Of a stretch of DNA of 64,000 bases, positions 48,548-59,756 are shown one piece after another. The position numbers and the translations under genes are program-made. The notes under the pieces are model-generated. The model was not told where the DNA came from. It saw only the letters and a program-made list of their open reading frames with translations, and did no database searches. Origin of the DNA: Lunularia cruciata (Eukaryota; Streptophyta; Marchantiopsida; Lunulariales; Lunulariaceae); contig OX419762.1 of the NCBI GenBank assembly GCA_948567375.1, forward strand, positions 24,382,608 through 24,446,607. Direction: 5' to 3'. Numbering within the stretch: the stretch's first letter is position 1; each line of letters starts with the position of its first letter.

Positions 48548-50185
48548 CTATCCCGATCTGATGTCTACCACATCATCGGCTTCCAAACCCGGTGATCTTC
48601 CTATTACTTCACCTTCTTCAGGTATATCTACATCTACCAAATCTTTCATTGTTTCTGCTACTTCTTTACTAGAAACTACAATTGCACCAAGGAGTGACTT
48701 ATCTAACTCATTAGCTCCTGATTCACTCTTCTCTAATGTGTCAATCCTCAAGTCCGATGATACTTGTATTCCTACTTTTGCAACATCGGATTTCTTCTCC
48801 ACTGTCATACTATTCCGAATCTTCTCTAATTCCGAGTTGACTAAATCTAATCTAAGACTAACATTTTTCTCTACATCTAACATTTTCCTATCTACACGCT
48901 CTCTCAACCGGATCAGCAATGTGTTCATGTCCACATCTTTGGCTTTTCTCTTCCAAGTTTCTTGCACAAGCAACTTCAACTTGTGTAGGCGGGCTTCCTC
49001 TAATCTCCCTTCAGCCTCCATGCTTAAGATGGCTCTTAGCTTCCCCGCAACTTCTCCCACTGATTTTGACTCATATCCTCAAGAGCGCTCTTCCCTCAAT
49101 TCTTCATGATACATCTTCAGCTCGTCTTTGTACTCCGCAGCAAGCATCTTCTTCTCCTCTGCATACTGTGTACTCTGTAACTCAACACTTCTGACTAGCT
49201 CTCATAATTGTTCTTCTTCCTCTTGCCTGGCTGCTAACTCCCTCTGCCATGCTTGATCCTTTGCTGCTGCACTCTTCTTCAAGCTACCCAACTCCTGCTC
49301 CATTACGATGCTCATTGCCTTCAAATGAACATTCTCGACACGCACAGTACTCACTTCTTCCTTCATCTTATTGAGCCACATTGGCTCGCCTTTGCAATTC
49401 CTTATCCTTTTCTACGCAACTTCCTTGTAGCAGGGTTAGCGTTTTCTTCACCAAGCATTCCTCCCTTCAAAGTTCTTCCACTTCTTGGATCTTTGGACTT
49501 GTTGTTCCTGCAGCTCCTTCACTTCACTTACCAGATACTTCACCATCTGCAATTCGTTCATCCCCTTACTGCGATCTTGGGGAATTACCCTTCAATTCTC
49601 CTCAACAATTCCAGCAATGGGGTTACCACCTACGTCATGTAGGATATCTTGCTGAAGTGATCTTCCTTGTCATCGCCCTCTTTGTCTGGAATCTTCTCCT
49701 CCGTCATCGGCTCCTTCATCCAAAGTTGCAATCTTTGTATCTTTATTGTGTCCGCACTTTCTTTGTCTTGGCCTCTTGAACTTGGCTCCGCTGGATTCTT
49801 TGCTTCCTCTTCTGCGCTTGACTTATTTAATACCATTGTTTGACAAGCCTCACTCACTGTTGCCGATTGCTGGACCTCTGGTTCTCCATCACTCTCTCTC
49901 CCTGACTCCTCACTTTTCAATGTGAGCTCCTCTTCTTCCAAGTCCTCTTCTTGCAACTCAATCTCCTATTCAGACTTTGATCCCAATGATGCCTCTTTTA
50001 TGACCTTTGCCGTCTTCAACATCAGCCGCCGAGTCTTTCTTTGCAGGGGAGACGACTTGGCTTCTTTGGGTTTGATGCACTTCTTCATCTTTGGACTGGT
50101 AATGTCTTCGATTTTCCACTGTCTCATCCTCACAAAGTACTCGTCATTTGCTCAAAGATGCAGCATATACTGGCACAAGTTACTT
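48548..50185 (-). pseudogene. LTR-encoded protein, C-terminal part (3' LTR of element 2)
   Basis: Carries the acidic region (LEEEELTLKSEESGRESDGE; 49956-49630) and, after a decayed stretch, the terminal coiled coil (EARLHKLKLLVQETWKRKAK; VSLRLDLVNSELEKIRNSM; 49060-48548), ending DVVDIRSG. Motif order and spacing match element 1 (LHELKLLVQETRRRHAKDT; IRLDLVKLEIDKLRKDV), although many residues differ. Confidence 0.65.
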
Positions 50186-50278
50186 CCATCCATTCTTTGT
50201 CTGCAATTTGACTTTTAGTGCTTACTTCGTCTCTTGAACACTACTAACCATAGAAAAACAAAAAATGTGGGTACTGCA

Positions 50279-50291
50279 TACCCCCTCTCTC
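50279..50291 (-). other. Polypurine tract of element 2
   Basis: On the minus strand GAGAGAGGGGGTA directly precedes the 3' LTR, at the same position as in element 1. Confidence 0.75.
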
Positions 50292-51675
50292 AAAGGTGAG
50301 CGTCCCCGCAAACCTCAACAACTGGGTTTTTATACAAAGTTGGGTTCGGGGTCCAATATTTTCTAACCCTCCAACCATTGACGTGAGTTGCAAAAGGATT
50401 GCCATCCAGGTTTGCGAGTTGAATAGAACCATTATCATAGATGTGCATCACTCGATACAGTCCCATCCCCCTCAGATGTAATTTTCCTAGAAAAAATAGG
50501 CGGCAATTATCATATAATAATACTAAGTCTCCCTCCTGAACAGCCACAGGTTTGAGTCTTTTATCATGCCAAACCTTCTGTTGTTCTTGAATTTCCTTTG
50601 TAGTTTGCATTGCATCGTCCCTTTTCTCTTCCAACCACATTAGTTGCTGGATCCGAAGATCTTGACTTTCTTCCTCCGACAACCATTCTTCACAAAGTAT
50701 TCTATATGTCGGGACTTCAAACTCTACTGGTAAAATGGGATGCAATCCATATGTTAGAAAATAAGGAGTTTGCTTGGTAGTAATCTTTTCAATTGTTTGA
50801 TATGCCCACAACGCTGCAGGTAACTTTGTATCCCAATCATAAGCATAGTTGATTGTCACCTTATTCAAGATTTTACACAACAATCCATTGGCTTTCTTTG
50901 TGAGTCCATTTGCTTTTGGGTTGTAAGGCATGGTCTTCCAATGCTTAATTTGTAAGTATTTGGTTAACGCCTCCACCATTGAGTTCAAAAAATGAGTTCT
51001 CCGATCACTGACCAATTCTAGAGGACACCCATAACGGGAAATGATGTTTCAAAAGAAAAATTCTGCTACTGTCTCTGCATCATCTCTTTGTGTCGCCTTT
51101 GCTTCCACCATCTTGGTGGCATAATTGGTACATACTAAGATGTACCTCTTTCTTGTGACACGGGTTACTGGTTGAATAGGTCCCACAAAATCAATACCCC
51201 ATTTCTCAAATGGGGCCAGAGGCAAAATTGGTTTCAAGGGCCATTGTGAAGTTGCCATCGCTTTCCCTATTCTTTGACAAGCATCACAACTCTGGATAGG
51301 GGCATGAGTATCTTTATACATCATAGGCCACCAATACCCTGCCAAAAGAATTTTCTTTACCATCTTTTTTAGGGCATAGTGTCCCCTTGATGCTTCTGAG
51401 TGCAAGGATTCAATGACTCCTCCTACTTTGTATGCTTCAAGGCATCTCCAAAGTACTTCATCTTTGCCCATTTTAAACAAAACGTTATGTTTCAATTGGT
51501 ACGGTCCCATTTTCCAAAGAAAGACTGCTCTTTGTTCCGGGTCCAGCCCCTCAGGACAATGGTATGTATGCAAATAATGATATTCTACAGCATACAACAT
51601 ACTTTGCATAGCCATTAAATGATATAGCTCTTCATCAGGAAACCGATCATCGATGTCCAAATCTTGGTCTTGCAT
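50290..51675 (-). pseudogene. Integrase
   Basis: Zinc region with CDACQRIG near 51280, catalytic core with WGIDFVGPIQP (near 51200) and VSDRRTHFLNS (near 51000). The catalytic glutamate position in NGLTKKANGLL (near 50900) is lysine, whereas element 1 keeps glutamate, so this copy should be catalytically dead. The GPF/Y-like C-terminal block (MGLYRV; VNGWRVRKYW) follows. A stop near 51047 separates the zinc/core part from the rest. Confidence 0.88.
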
Positions 51676-53166
51676 TTCTAACCTGGATAAGAAGTCCGCA
51701 TTTGAATGCGAAGCTCCCTTCCTTACTTGTACAATGTATGTGAATTCTTATAACAACAAGATCCATCTTGCAATTTGCCCGGACAAATCTGCCTTCTTGA
51801 CCTAGTGTTGCAGTGCATAATGGTCCACATAGAAGACAAATTTGTATCCTAATAGGTAGTGGCAAAATTTCTTGCAGGCATACACCATCTTGAGTGCTTC
51901 CCTTTTAGTTGTTGAATAGTTCTTTTTAGAAACTGAAAGTTGTCGGCTGGCATAATACACCGGGTAGTCCTTTTTCTTCTTGTCCTTTTGACTTAAGACC
52001 ACTCCGATGGCCATGGACGAAGTGTCTACATATACATGAAAAGGGACGTCCCAATTTGGAGCCCTCATGACTGGTGCTTCAACCAGTTTCTTCTTCAACA
52101 CCTGGAAAGCCTCTTCTTGAGTTGCTTCCCATAGATAATCTTTGGATTTCTTCAGAAGCTTGGTAAGGGGTGCAGCAAGCACCGCATAATTTGACACGAA
52201 GCGTCTGTAGTATCCAACGTGTCCTAAGAAGGCTCTTAGCTCCTGGAGGTTCTTTGGGGATTCCAAAGCTGCAATTACTTTAACCTTCTTGACATCCACT
52301 TTGATACCTCGGCTTGACACCCGATGCCTTAGAAGAATTCCTTCCTTCATTGCGAAGAAGCATTTCTTCGGGTGTAATGACAAGCCGGTAAAATGACACC
52401 TTTCAAATGTTTAGCAAAGGTAATCTATATGTACATCTCTTTGCCCAAACACACAAAAATCATCAATGAAGACCTCCACAAATTTAGGCAGGAAATCTTT
52501 GAATATTGAGTTCATCATTTGTTGGAAAGTAGCAAGAGCATTACACAACCCAAAGGGCATTTGATTGTAAGCAAAAGTGCCCCAATCAGTCGTGAATGTG
52601 GTTTTGTCCTTCTCTTCTTCTTGAATGGATACTTGATTGTACCCTGAAAATCCATCGAGAAAACTATAGCATGGATGACCAGCTACTTGGTCCAGAATTG
52701 TATTTGTAAATGGTAAAGGATGATGGTCCTTTCTGGTGACTGCATTTAATTTGCAAAAATCTTGGCACACTCAAATTTTCTCGGTCTTCTTCTTTGGAAC
52801 GATGACAATGGGTGAAACCCACTCACTGCTTAGAACAAGGAAAATTATTTTGGCCCCTAAGTACTTATCAATTTCGTCTTTTACCAAGAGGGAGTACTTT
52901 GGGTTCAGGCGGTATTGTCTTTGCCAAACCGGAATTGCACCTTCGACCAGATCAATTTGGTGCTCGCCAAATTCTTGTGGAATTCCCGGCATTTGGTCAA
53001 TAGACCAGGCGAATACATCCTGGAATTCTATAAACAGGGTAGTGTATCCTGCCAACTCCTTGGCGGTGACTATTTTTGAAATTTTCAAAATCTTTTCTTC
53101 AATCAAGACCACATCTTGATAGTCATTGGGGTTAATGATACCTTCTACGTGACTTACTCGGCTCAA
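51676..53166 (-). pseudogene. Reverse transcriptase and RNase H
   Basis: RT begins near 53166. DFCKLNAVTRKDHHPLP, FLDGFSGYNQVSIQEEE, MPFGLCNALATFQQMM and the catalytic FIDDF (near 52465) occur in order. The thumb (KKCFFAMKEGILLRHRVS) and connection lead to RNase H (HVYVDTSSMAIGVVLSQ near 52030; STTKREALKMVYACKKF near 51900). Stops near 52771 and 52410 and a break near 51800 disable it. The wording of the RT boxes is Athila-like rather than chromovirus-like. Confidence 0.9.
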
Positions 53167-53399
53167 TCCGAGTCATATTGCCATCAAACTCCCTTCCTCC
53201 AAGTCTTGTTCACCCAAGGCAATGTCATATGGGTCTTCATCATTGACCTCTACCTCTTAGCATTCCAAATAATTTACTTGGACATTGGCTTCGGAGTCCT
53301 CGGAAGACGAAGACAATGAATCTTTGGATTCATCCTTGTCTTCTAATGAAGTAGTTTCCCCAAGATGAGGCACCTTTGTCCAACTTACCGTCACCAGCT

Positions 53400-53990
53400 T
53401 TTGTTCTTTAGACAAAATGTCTTTAAATTGTAATTTTTGCTGGTGCCAATCCACCATAACCTAGGCACTGTACAACCAGGGTCTCTCCGATCAAGAGAGG
53501 GTAGCCAGTTTTGGTTACTGGTCATAACACAATGTAGTTTAATTTGAAGGGCACCTCTCCTATAATCGTGGTGATATTTGACAGTATGCTTAAGGGCCGT
53601 CTCTTGGTTTGATCCACAAACTTAAGTATTCGGGGTGTTGGTTCAAATGTTGTGTACCCCAATCAATGTGCAGTGTCTTCTGTCATGACATTTACACCCG
53701 ATCCCGAATCAATGGGTATGGATGTAATCATACAGCTTGCTATCTCCGCATCCACCTCAGGAGATCCCAAATCTTCCTATTCAATATGATAAATTGCGGG
53801 CAAGTCTTTCTTGGTCATCGCCCTTACTTTCTTAAGGGCTGAATTTAGCTGCTTTTTATAAAGCTTATTGTCCTCCCATAATTGTTTAAATGTGACATTT
53901 GCGCTTGTAGACGCCATATCTGCCACAATATCGTACTGTGGAACTCCCCCCAATTTCACCTGCTTTGTCTTTGGCTTTGATTCTAAATTG
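53400..53990 (-). pseudogene. Aspartic protease region
   Basis: The active-site motif DSGSGVNVMTE lies at about 53680-53710 on the minus strand (D-S-G triad core). Flanking sequence is consistent with a retropepsin but is interrupted by stops near 53776 and 53460. It would process the gag-pol precursor. Confidence 0.7.
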
Positions 53991-53995
53991 TTTGC

Positions 53996-56360
53996 CTATT
54001 CAAAGTGAACTTTGGGATGCTTGAGGATAGTAACCGGAGTGTGTAGGTGCTTGACCCGATGATCATCGGGTTGACCAACTTTGGCTTGGATCAGGTCTTT
54101 TACTTCAGACCTGATATCCGCCGGAAATATAGGGGTTTGCGTCTTCACATTTGCCTCCACACTCATCTCCTGCGTGCGTAGTACTGCTTCCTTAATTTCT
54201 TTCTGCAAAGCTTTTGCTTCAACTTTTGCTAAGACCTTTTCCTCCTTTGCAGAAAGGATAGCTTTTGGTCGCAGTCTCTTAATTTTCCGGGAGGAAGAAG
54301 ACGTCATACTTGTTTCTTTGGAAGCTTGATTCTTCCTCTCCGTGCGAGTTTCTACCTTCAAAATTTCGAGGTCCGGCCACTCTCCTTCTGAAGTTGGACT
54401 TCCTTCTTGAGGCCTCTCTTCCTCAAATGTAATACAATTGACGTTAGTGTCCTCATTTGCCTGGAGCGCATCACGCTCAACGGGAGTCTGAACATACTTT
54501 ACCGGGGGCTTTGGATTGGGTGGTTGCGGACACTGGTTTCTTGTGTGCCCCGATCCTTTACAATTCCCACAAAGGGGTACGTACACAATTTGTCGTCTTG
54601 GCTCCGGACAATTTGGAGACCAATGTCCCATCGAGCCACAATTGTAACAAGCACCCGATGCAACATTTTGAGGTCTATTTTGACAACCCATCGGGGGTCT
54701 TCATGGAGGAGCAGTAGAATTGTACTCCCGTGGTCCAAACCTGGGACCTTGATATGATGGGCTTGATGGAGGCTATGTGTCTTGGGTTTGGTATACCATC
54801 TCTTCTTCTTCATCTTGATCCCATCCAGGAACCCAATCTATTTGTTGCACTGGAAATGCCATGCAAGTTAAACACTCCGTATTAGTGTGGCCAGATTTAC
54901 CACACACAGTGCACCATACATTAGGTCATCCAAATGACAAGGGTTTTCTTTGGTCCTTTGCTCCAATCATCTGGATCTTAAAATCCGCAAACTCTTTAAT
55001 AAGAGTTTCTAACTTTTGATCCGCCTTAGATACATTCTTTACTAGCGGTGTTACTGGCTTCTTTCCTCCGCGTCTTTGATTTTTCTCGGCTTGGGTTCTT
55101 TGTTGGATTCCAAAGAAGAACTAGAAGAAGTGGAGGATTCCTCCAAAGAAGGAGGAGTACTTCGTGAAGCTCTTCGTCTTGGATTTTTGCCTTTCTTCTC
55201 ACGATTTCTTTGGTTAATGGACAAGTTAGAATGAGCCGCCTCATATCGGGCAACATGTTTGAGGACTTTGTCCAGAGAAGTTACAATTCTCTCCCTGGCA
55301 AAGATTCAAATCTCTGGTGAAAGCCCACCAAGAAACCAGGCAATGGCTTGGGCATCGGAATAACCCACCACCCCGGATTGCTTTGGGACTTGGTTCAATA
55401 AGGCCATGAACCGCTCAGAGTAATCTCTCAATTTTTCCTTCTTTCCTCGATCCAAATCATTAAGTGCCACGAAGACACTTGTATCATAATCCACTTCCTG
55501 AAATTGTTCCAGGAAGCCATTCCGTAAGTCTGCCCAGTCTGCTGGTGTAATCCCTTCTGTGTTACATGAGTATACCAGCTCTGAGCCTTCTTTCGGAGCA
55601 AACTTGGAAAAATCCACAGACAATCCGCGGAGTCATGTTCCTTGTTGGCAAAGGAAATGACTTCAAATTCCTCAATGAATTTGTTAGGATCTTGGTCTTG
55701 CTATGTACCTTTATACTTTTGATAAGCATGTCGGGTTACGGGTAACAAAGACATCATTCGGTGTGGCGGATTTGGTTGTGGTAAGTTTGAACTTACGGGA
55801 ACCGCAAAGCTACTTGGTATGGACGCCATGTTGTTTGCCCACGGGTTCTAATTCATCAAGTTCAAATTGGGGTCTTCTTTGACAATTTCTTCTTCTCTAG
55901 TTGCGTCGACTTCAACCCGATCAGAAGTAAGAGGTTCCACAACTTCAATCTGGTCTTTGAACCTTCTTTGGGATAACCGAGGAATTGTTCGTACCAGATG
56001 CTGACACTCTTCTTCTGTAAGTGTTTGGGCTGTCTTTTCTCGAACAAACTTCTTAATGAAATTGACTTCCTTTATAGCTTTAGGGGACGTCGGTGTACTG
56101 GGTCGTAGTGCATATGTTTGTCCACTTGAGTCTTTCTTTTTCTTGGAAGACGGGGATGAAAAGAAGCCTTGCCAACCTCCTTCACATCTCTTTTGGTCAA
56201 GTTTGCGCAAGGTTGCTTGCACTTTGTGAAGAAGTTGAAAGTCCAACTCTTCTCATTCAATTTTGTCTGAAGTGTATGGGGCTTTCAAACATTCATCTTC
56301 TTCATGCTGCACTGCTCATCTTCAAGCTCTCTCTTCCCGTTGTTCTCTCGATGCAGACAT
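53996..56360 (-). pseudogene. gag with three CCHC knuckles
   Basis: Starts at ATG 56360 (SASREQREER, same as element 1). The capsid-like region is at 55623-55306 (FLEQFQEVDYDTSVF; LNDLDRGKKEKLRDYSERF; WFLGGLSPEI). Zinc knuckles follow: one near 54890 and two more, CYNCGSMGHWSPNC and CGNCKGSGHTRNQC, near 54650-54540. A basic, lysine/glutamate-rich C-terminus runs to 53996. Several stops and frameshifts are present. Three knuckles in one gag are more than usual for plant gypsy elements, which often have one. Confidence 0.85.
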
Positions 56361-56423
56361 TCATATTGCGTGGACACCTAGTTTTGAATTTGGCTTTGTA
56401 TTCTTCTACTTCCAAGATTTGTA

Positions 56424-56441
56424 TCCCCGGCAATGGTGCTA
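56424..56441 (-). other. Primer-binding site, tRNA-Asp-like
   Basis: The minus strand reads TAGCACCATTGCCGGGGA a few bases inside the LTR end. It differs from the plant tRNA-Asp complement at three positions, all G-to-A, consistent with decay of methylated cytosines on the other strand. Confidence 0.65.
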
Positions 56442-56447
56442 AAATCA

Positions 56448-58886
56448 TGTGACAACCCGAAAAATATCACTTTTGCTGTAATTGGGTCAGTAGAGTTCGT
56501 TCCCGTAGAGATACTATCCAGAATTGGTCAAATACGAAGACAAAAGTCACAATTGCAGTTCTTCTTGGTTTCTACTTTAATCTCTCGGGTAGAAACTACA
56601 CCCAGAAGAGAGTAACAAGCTCACAATCTTGACAACTTGTCACAAATACACACACACACACACACACACACACATAATCACAACATAGCAAATTCTGTCC
56701 AAACAACTCTTGATTGTGATGATTCAGATTCTCCCGAAGACGGCACTTCACTACAAAGACCGATTTTGCCTCAGAATACATTTTGGTTTGCATTGACTTC
56801 TTCCTTCATCTTATCGAGCCACATTGTTTGAGCCACATCGGCTTGCCTTTGCAATTCCTTATCCTTTTCTATGCAACTTCCTTGTAGCAGGGTTAGCGTT
56901 TTCTTCACCAAGCATTCCTCCCTTCAAAGTTCTTCCACTTCTTGCGATCTTCGGACTTGTTGTTCTTGCAGCTCCTTCACTTTACTCACCAGATACTTCA
57001 CCATCTGCAATTCGTTCATCCACTTACTAGGATCTTGGGGAATTACCCTTCGATTCTCCTTCAACAATTCCAGCAATGGGGTTACCATCTATGTCATGTA
57101 GGATATCCCGCTGAAGTGATCTTCCTTATCATTGCCCTCTTTGTCTGGAGCCTTCTCCTCCATCATCAGCTCTTTCATCCAAAGTTGCAATCTTCGTATC
57201 TTTATTGTGTCCGCACTTTCTTTGTCTTGGCCTCTTGAACTCGGCACCGCTGGATTCTCTACTTCCTCTTCTGCTCTTGACTTGTTTAATACCATCGTTT
57301 GACAAGCCTCACTCATTGCTGCCAATTGTTGGACCTCTCGTTCTCCATCACTTTTGCTCTCCAACTCCTCAGTTTTCAATATGAGCTCCTCTTCTTTTGA
57401 GTCCTCTTCTTACGACTCAGTCTCCTCTTCAGACTCCGATCCTGATGATGCCTCTTTTACAACCTTTGCCGTCTTCAACATCAGCCGCCAAGTCTTTCTT
57501 TGCATGGGAGACAACTTGGCTTCTTTGGGTTTGATGTGCTTCTTTGTCTTTGGACTGGTAATGTCTTTGATTTTCCACTATCCCGTCCTCACAAAGTACT
57601 CGTCATTTGCTCAAAGATGCAACATATACTGGCGCTCCAGCATCGTTTGCTTCCCGTCTCAAATCGGGGTGCATGTGTGACACCATACAATGACGCTCGT
57701 CTTCGGATAGTAAGTTCAGCCCAAAGTAGAAGTGAGCTGTGAATGGTGCAAAGTAATGCGGTGGCGAGCCCATTTGCCAATTCACCACCATCTGCCTTGT
57801 TTGGTGATGAAAGCACTTTGCCCAATTAACTGGAACTCCTGCAAACATCTGATAGAAGAATACGGCCTGCTGCATGGTCACATAGGTAGTTCATTCTGGC
57901 TTGAACATAGCCATCATTGCCCCCACAATACTTCTTTGGATTGGGTCCCAATAGGACTCCACCTTGTAGCCATTTGTGGTTCTCGGAGCAAAGAACAAAT
58001 TTCGGATTTCCGCTATCTCCTCTGCATCATCACACTTCCAATAGAAGGTGATCCCTATTGGGTCTCCTGCTTCTATTCCCAATACCAACTTCCAATCCAA
58101 CTCAGTCCATCGAGCCGGATTGCCTCTCTTCCCTTCTACCTTGGGACCTTCCTCGCAATTACTAGCAGCAATCTCTGCCATCACTCCCGGGAAACTGAAA
58201 TTCCAGTTCCATGCTAAAAATGTCATACGAAGTCTAATCAAGACTTCAATTCTAGCTACTACATCTACTCTTCGAATTGCAAAACCTCTCACTGCCAGCG
58301 TGTTGGCCACCTTCTTTGCCATGATTTGTTCTCTCGTTCTACGCTGTTGGAAAATAAGACCCTCTCTTGGACAAGACACTCTAACTCCCTTAGGGTTCCA
58401 GAAAATCTCACTTTTGATGGGCTTTCGGACATGCATTACTGTAGGATGACTACTCAAAGGAATTGGAAATTTACTCAAAGGATTCAACTTCCCCCTGCGC
58501 AGTCACAATTTTACATTGCCCCAAATTGTAGTCATTCTTCAGTCAATTTTGTCTATGAATTTCTCTCTTCTGCGTGCACTCCGGTCACTGTCAAGACATG
58601 CTTATTCTGCCCCCGCCGTTTCTTGAAATGTACTTTCTTGCCACGTATAGACATTGTTAAACGGTCTTCGTCTTTCCTACATCTTCCAACCCAAAGATGA
58701 TGATGTTTGGACTTTTTCTGGAGTACTCCTCTTCTGAGTATTTCCATCATTGGATCTGATGTCAACTTCTTTGGCTTTCCTCCAAAGTTACTTCCGTCCA
58801 TTCTCTGTCCACAATTTGACTTTTAGTGCTTACTTTGTCTCTTAAACACTACTAACCATAGAAAAACAAAAAATGTAGGTACCACA
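56448..58886 (-). repeat. 5' LTR of element 2 (2.4 kb)
   Basis: Bounded by TGTGACAACCCG at 56448 and GGTACCACA at 58886. It keeps the N-terminal domain of the LTR reading frame but lacks about 1.3 kb covering the coiled coil, with a short templated filler at 56775-56798. Confidence 0.9.
57089..58487 (-). pseudogene. LTR-encoded protein, N-terminal part (5' LTR of element 2)
   Basis: Open from 58487 to 57603 with a single TGA near 57888, where element 1 has an arginine or similar codon. Shared motifs: FLAWNWNFSFPGVM, GKRGNPARWTELDWKLVLG, QAVFFYQMFAGVPVNWAKCF, RQMVVNW and PPHYFAPFTAHFYFGLNLL. An acidic region follows in a shifted frame (57379-57089; ESKSDGEREVQQLAAMSEAC). The same motif order as element 1 with many substitutions argues that this was a real protein. 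No start ATG is obvious in this copy. Confidence 0.7.
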
Positions 58887-59228
58887 GACTTGTCAAGGTT
58901 CACTTCCATCTTTGTTTCATTGCAAAACAAGAGAAAAGAATCCAACAACTTCTGTAAACTTTATGAATTGGTAGAGAGAAGTCCTACATCATCCGCATCC
59001 AACAGTGCATGTATCATCAAATAGCCAACCTGTACACCCGTAGCTCCAGCTTCCATACGTACCCTCTCTAGATCATCAATGAAGATTCCAAACAAAGTTG
59101 AGGATAGAGAGCAACCTTGAATCACACCCATTGTGCTAAGGACATCTTGAGAGCTAAAAGATGAAAGCTTCACAACCACTTTCTCAGAGAGTCTAGAGAT
59201 AGCACCAATCAGATTTGCTGAAACGCCA
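58887..59228 (-). mobile_element. LINE copy S, right part (RT)
   Basis: Starts with the second GACTT and carries RT from GVSANLIGAISR through GVIQGCSLSSTLFGIF to the YADD position (LDADDVGLL here). At 59228 it joins copy J in the opposite orientation. Confidence 0.88.
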
Positions 59229-59490
59229 AGGTAGTTCCTATTCACAAGTCTGGTGAGAGAGATATTGTCACCAATTACCGTACCATTCTAGTGGGAAGTA
59301 TCTTTGCCAAGTTGTATGGTTGAATTTTGGAGTCTAGGTTGAGAACTTGGACTGAAAAGTAAAAAATTTGAGCTAAGTGCCAAGCTGGTTTTAGATCGGG
59401 CTTTAGTACTTTGGATCACCATTGGTACTCCATGTTTTGTGGAAATCTAAGGGTGTTGGGAGAGCTCTCAATGTTGCATTTATTGATTTA
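59229..59490 (+). mobile_element. LINE segment J, inverted 5' part of copy S
   Basis: Plus-strand RT sequence from KVVPIHKSG to FIDF. In element order this lies just upstream of copy S, with only ~60 bases missing between them. Inverted 5' segment followed by a direct 3' segment is the structure produced by twin priming. Confidence 0.8.
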
Positions 59491-59756
59491 AATGAAACAA
59501 TGAAACAATGAAATATAAAGCCTGAAAGACCCAAAGAGTCAAAAGGCTTGAAACACAATACAAACACATGAAATGTGAGCCTAGGCAAGAGCCTAGGGCA
59601 TCTGACCAATCTATAACAAATTGGTTTGATGTAAACTAATTTCCATCATATACTTCCCTAATGCTAAAGTTTCAATTTGTAAGAGAGTGAAGAAATCACT
59701 ACAAGTAATATGATGTCTAACTCTTATCTGCATGAAACAAGGGCAATAAACAAACA
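59491..59756 (-). mobile_element. LINE copy K: last ~265 bases with tail
   Basis: CCHC end, 3' UTR and a tail with two extra ATTGTTTC units on the minus strand. It appears to be the 3' part of an older copy whose upstream parts are at 61658-62361 and 62780-63401. Confidence 0.78.

Larger units (their letters stand above)
47681..50278 (-). repeat. 3' LTR of element 2 (2.6 kb)
   Basis: Bounded by TGTGACAACCCG at 47681 and GTACTGCA at 50278 (a mutated terminus). It retains the coiled-coil half of the LTR reading frame but lacks the N-terminal domain, lost near 50185. It includes an (AC)n tract. Confidence 0.88.
47681..58886 (-). mobile_element. Athila-like Ty3/gypsy LTR retrotransposon 2 (11.2 kb)
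   Basis: Complete from LTR to LTR on the minus strand, flanked by perfect GACTT duplications (47676-47680, 58887-58891) inside a LINE. Order on its own strand: 5' LTR, primer site, gag, protease, RT, RNase H, integrase, polypurine tract, 3' LTR. RT motifs FLDGFSGYNQ, MPFGLCNALATFQ and EVFIDDFCVFG match the Athila branch. The two LTRs carry complementary internal deletions, so they were altered after or during insertion. Coding regions contain several stops and the element is presumed inactive. Confidence 0.95.

Noticed and set aside
49253-49779. Plus-strand open frames in the LTRs (also 56824-57238)
   Set aside because: They are antisense to the LTR coiled-coil/acidic coding sequence, and their leucine/serine-rich composition follows from that.
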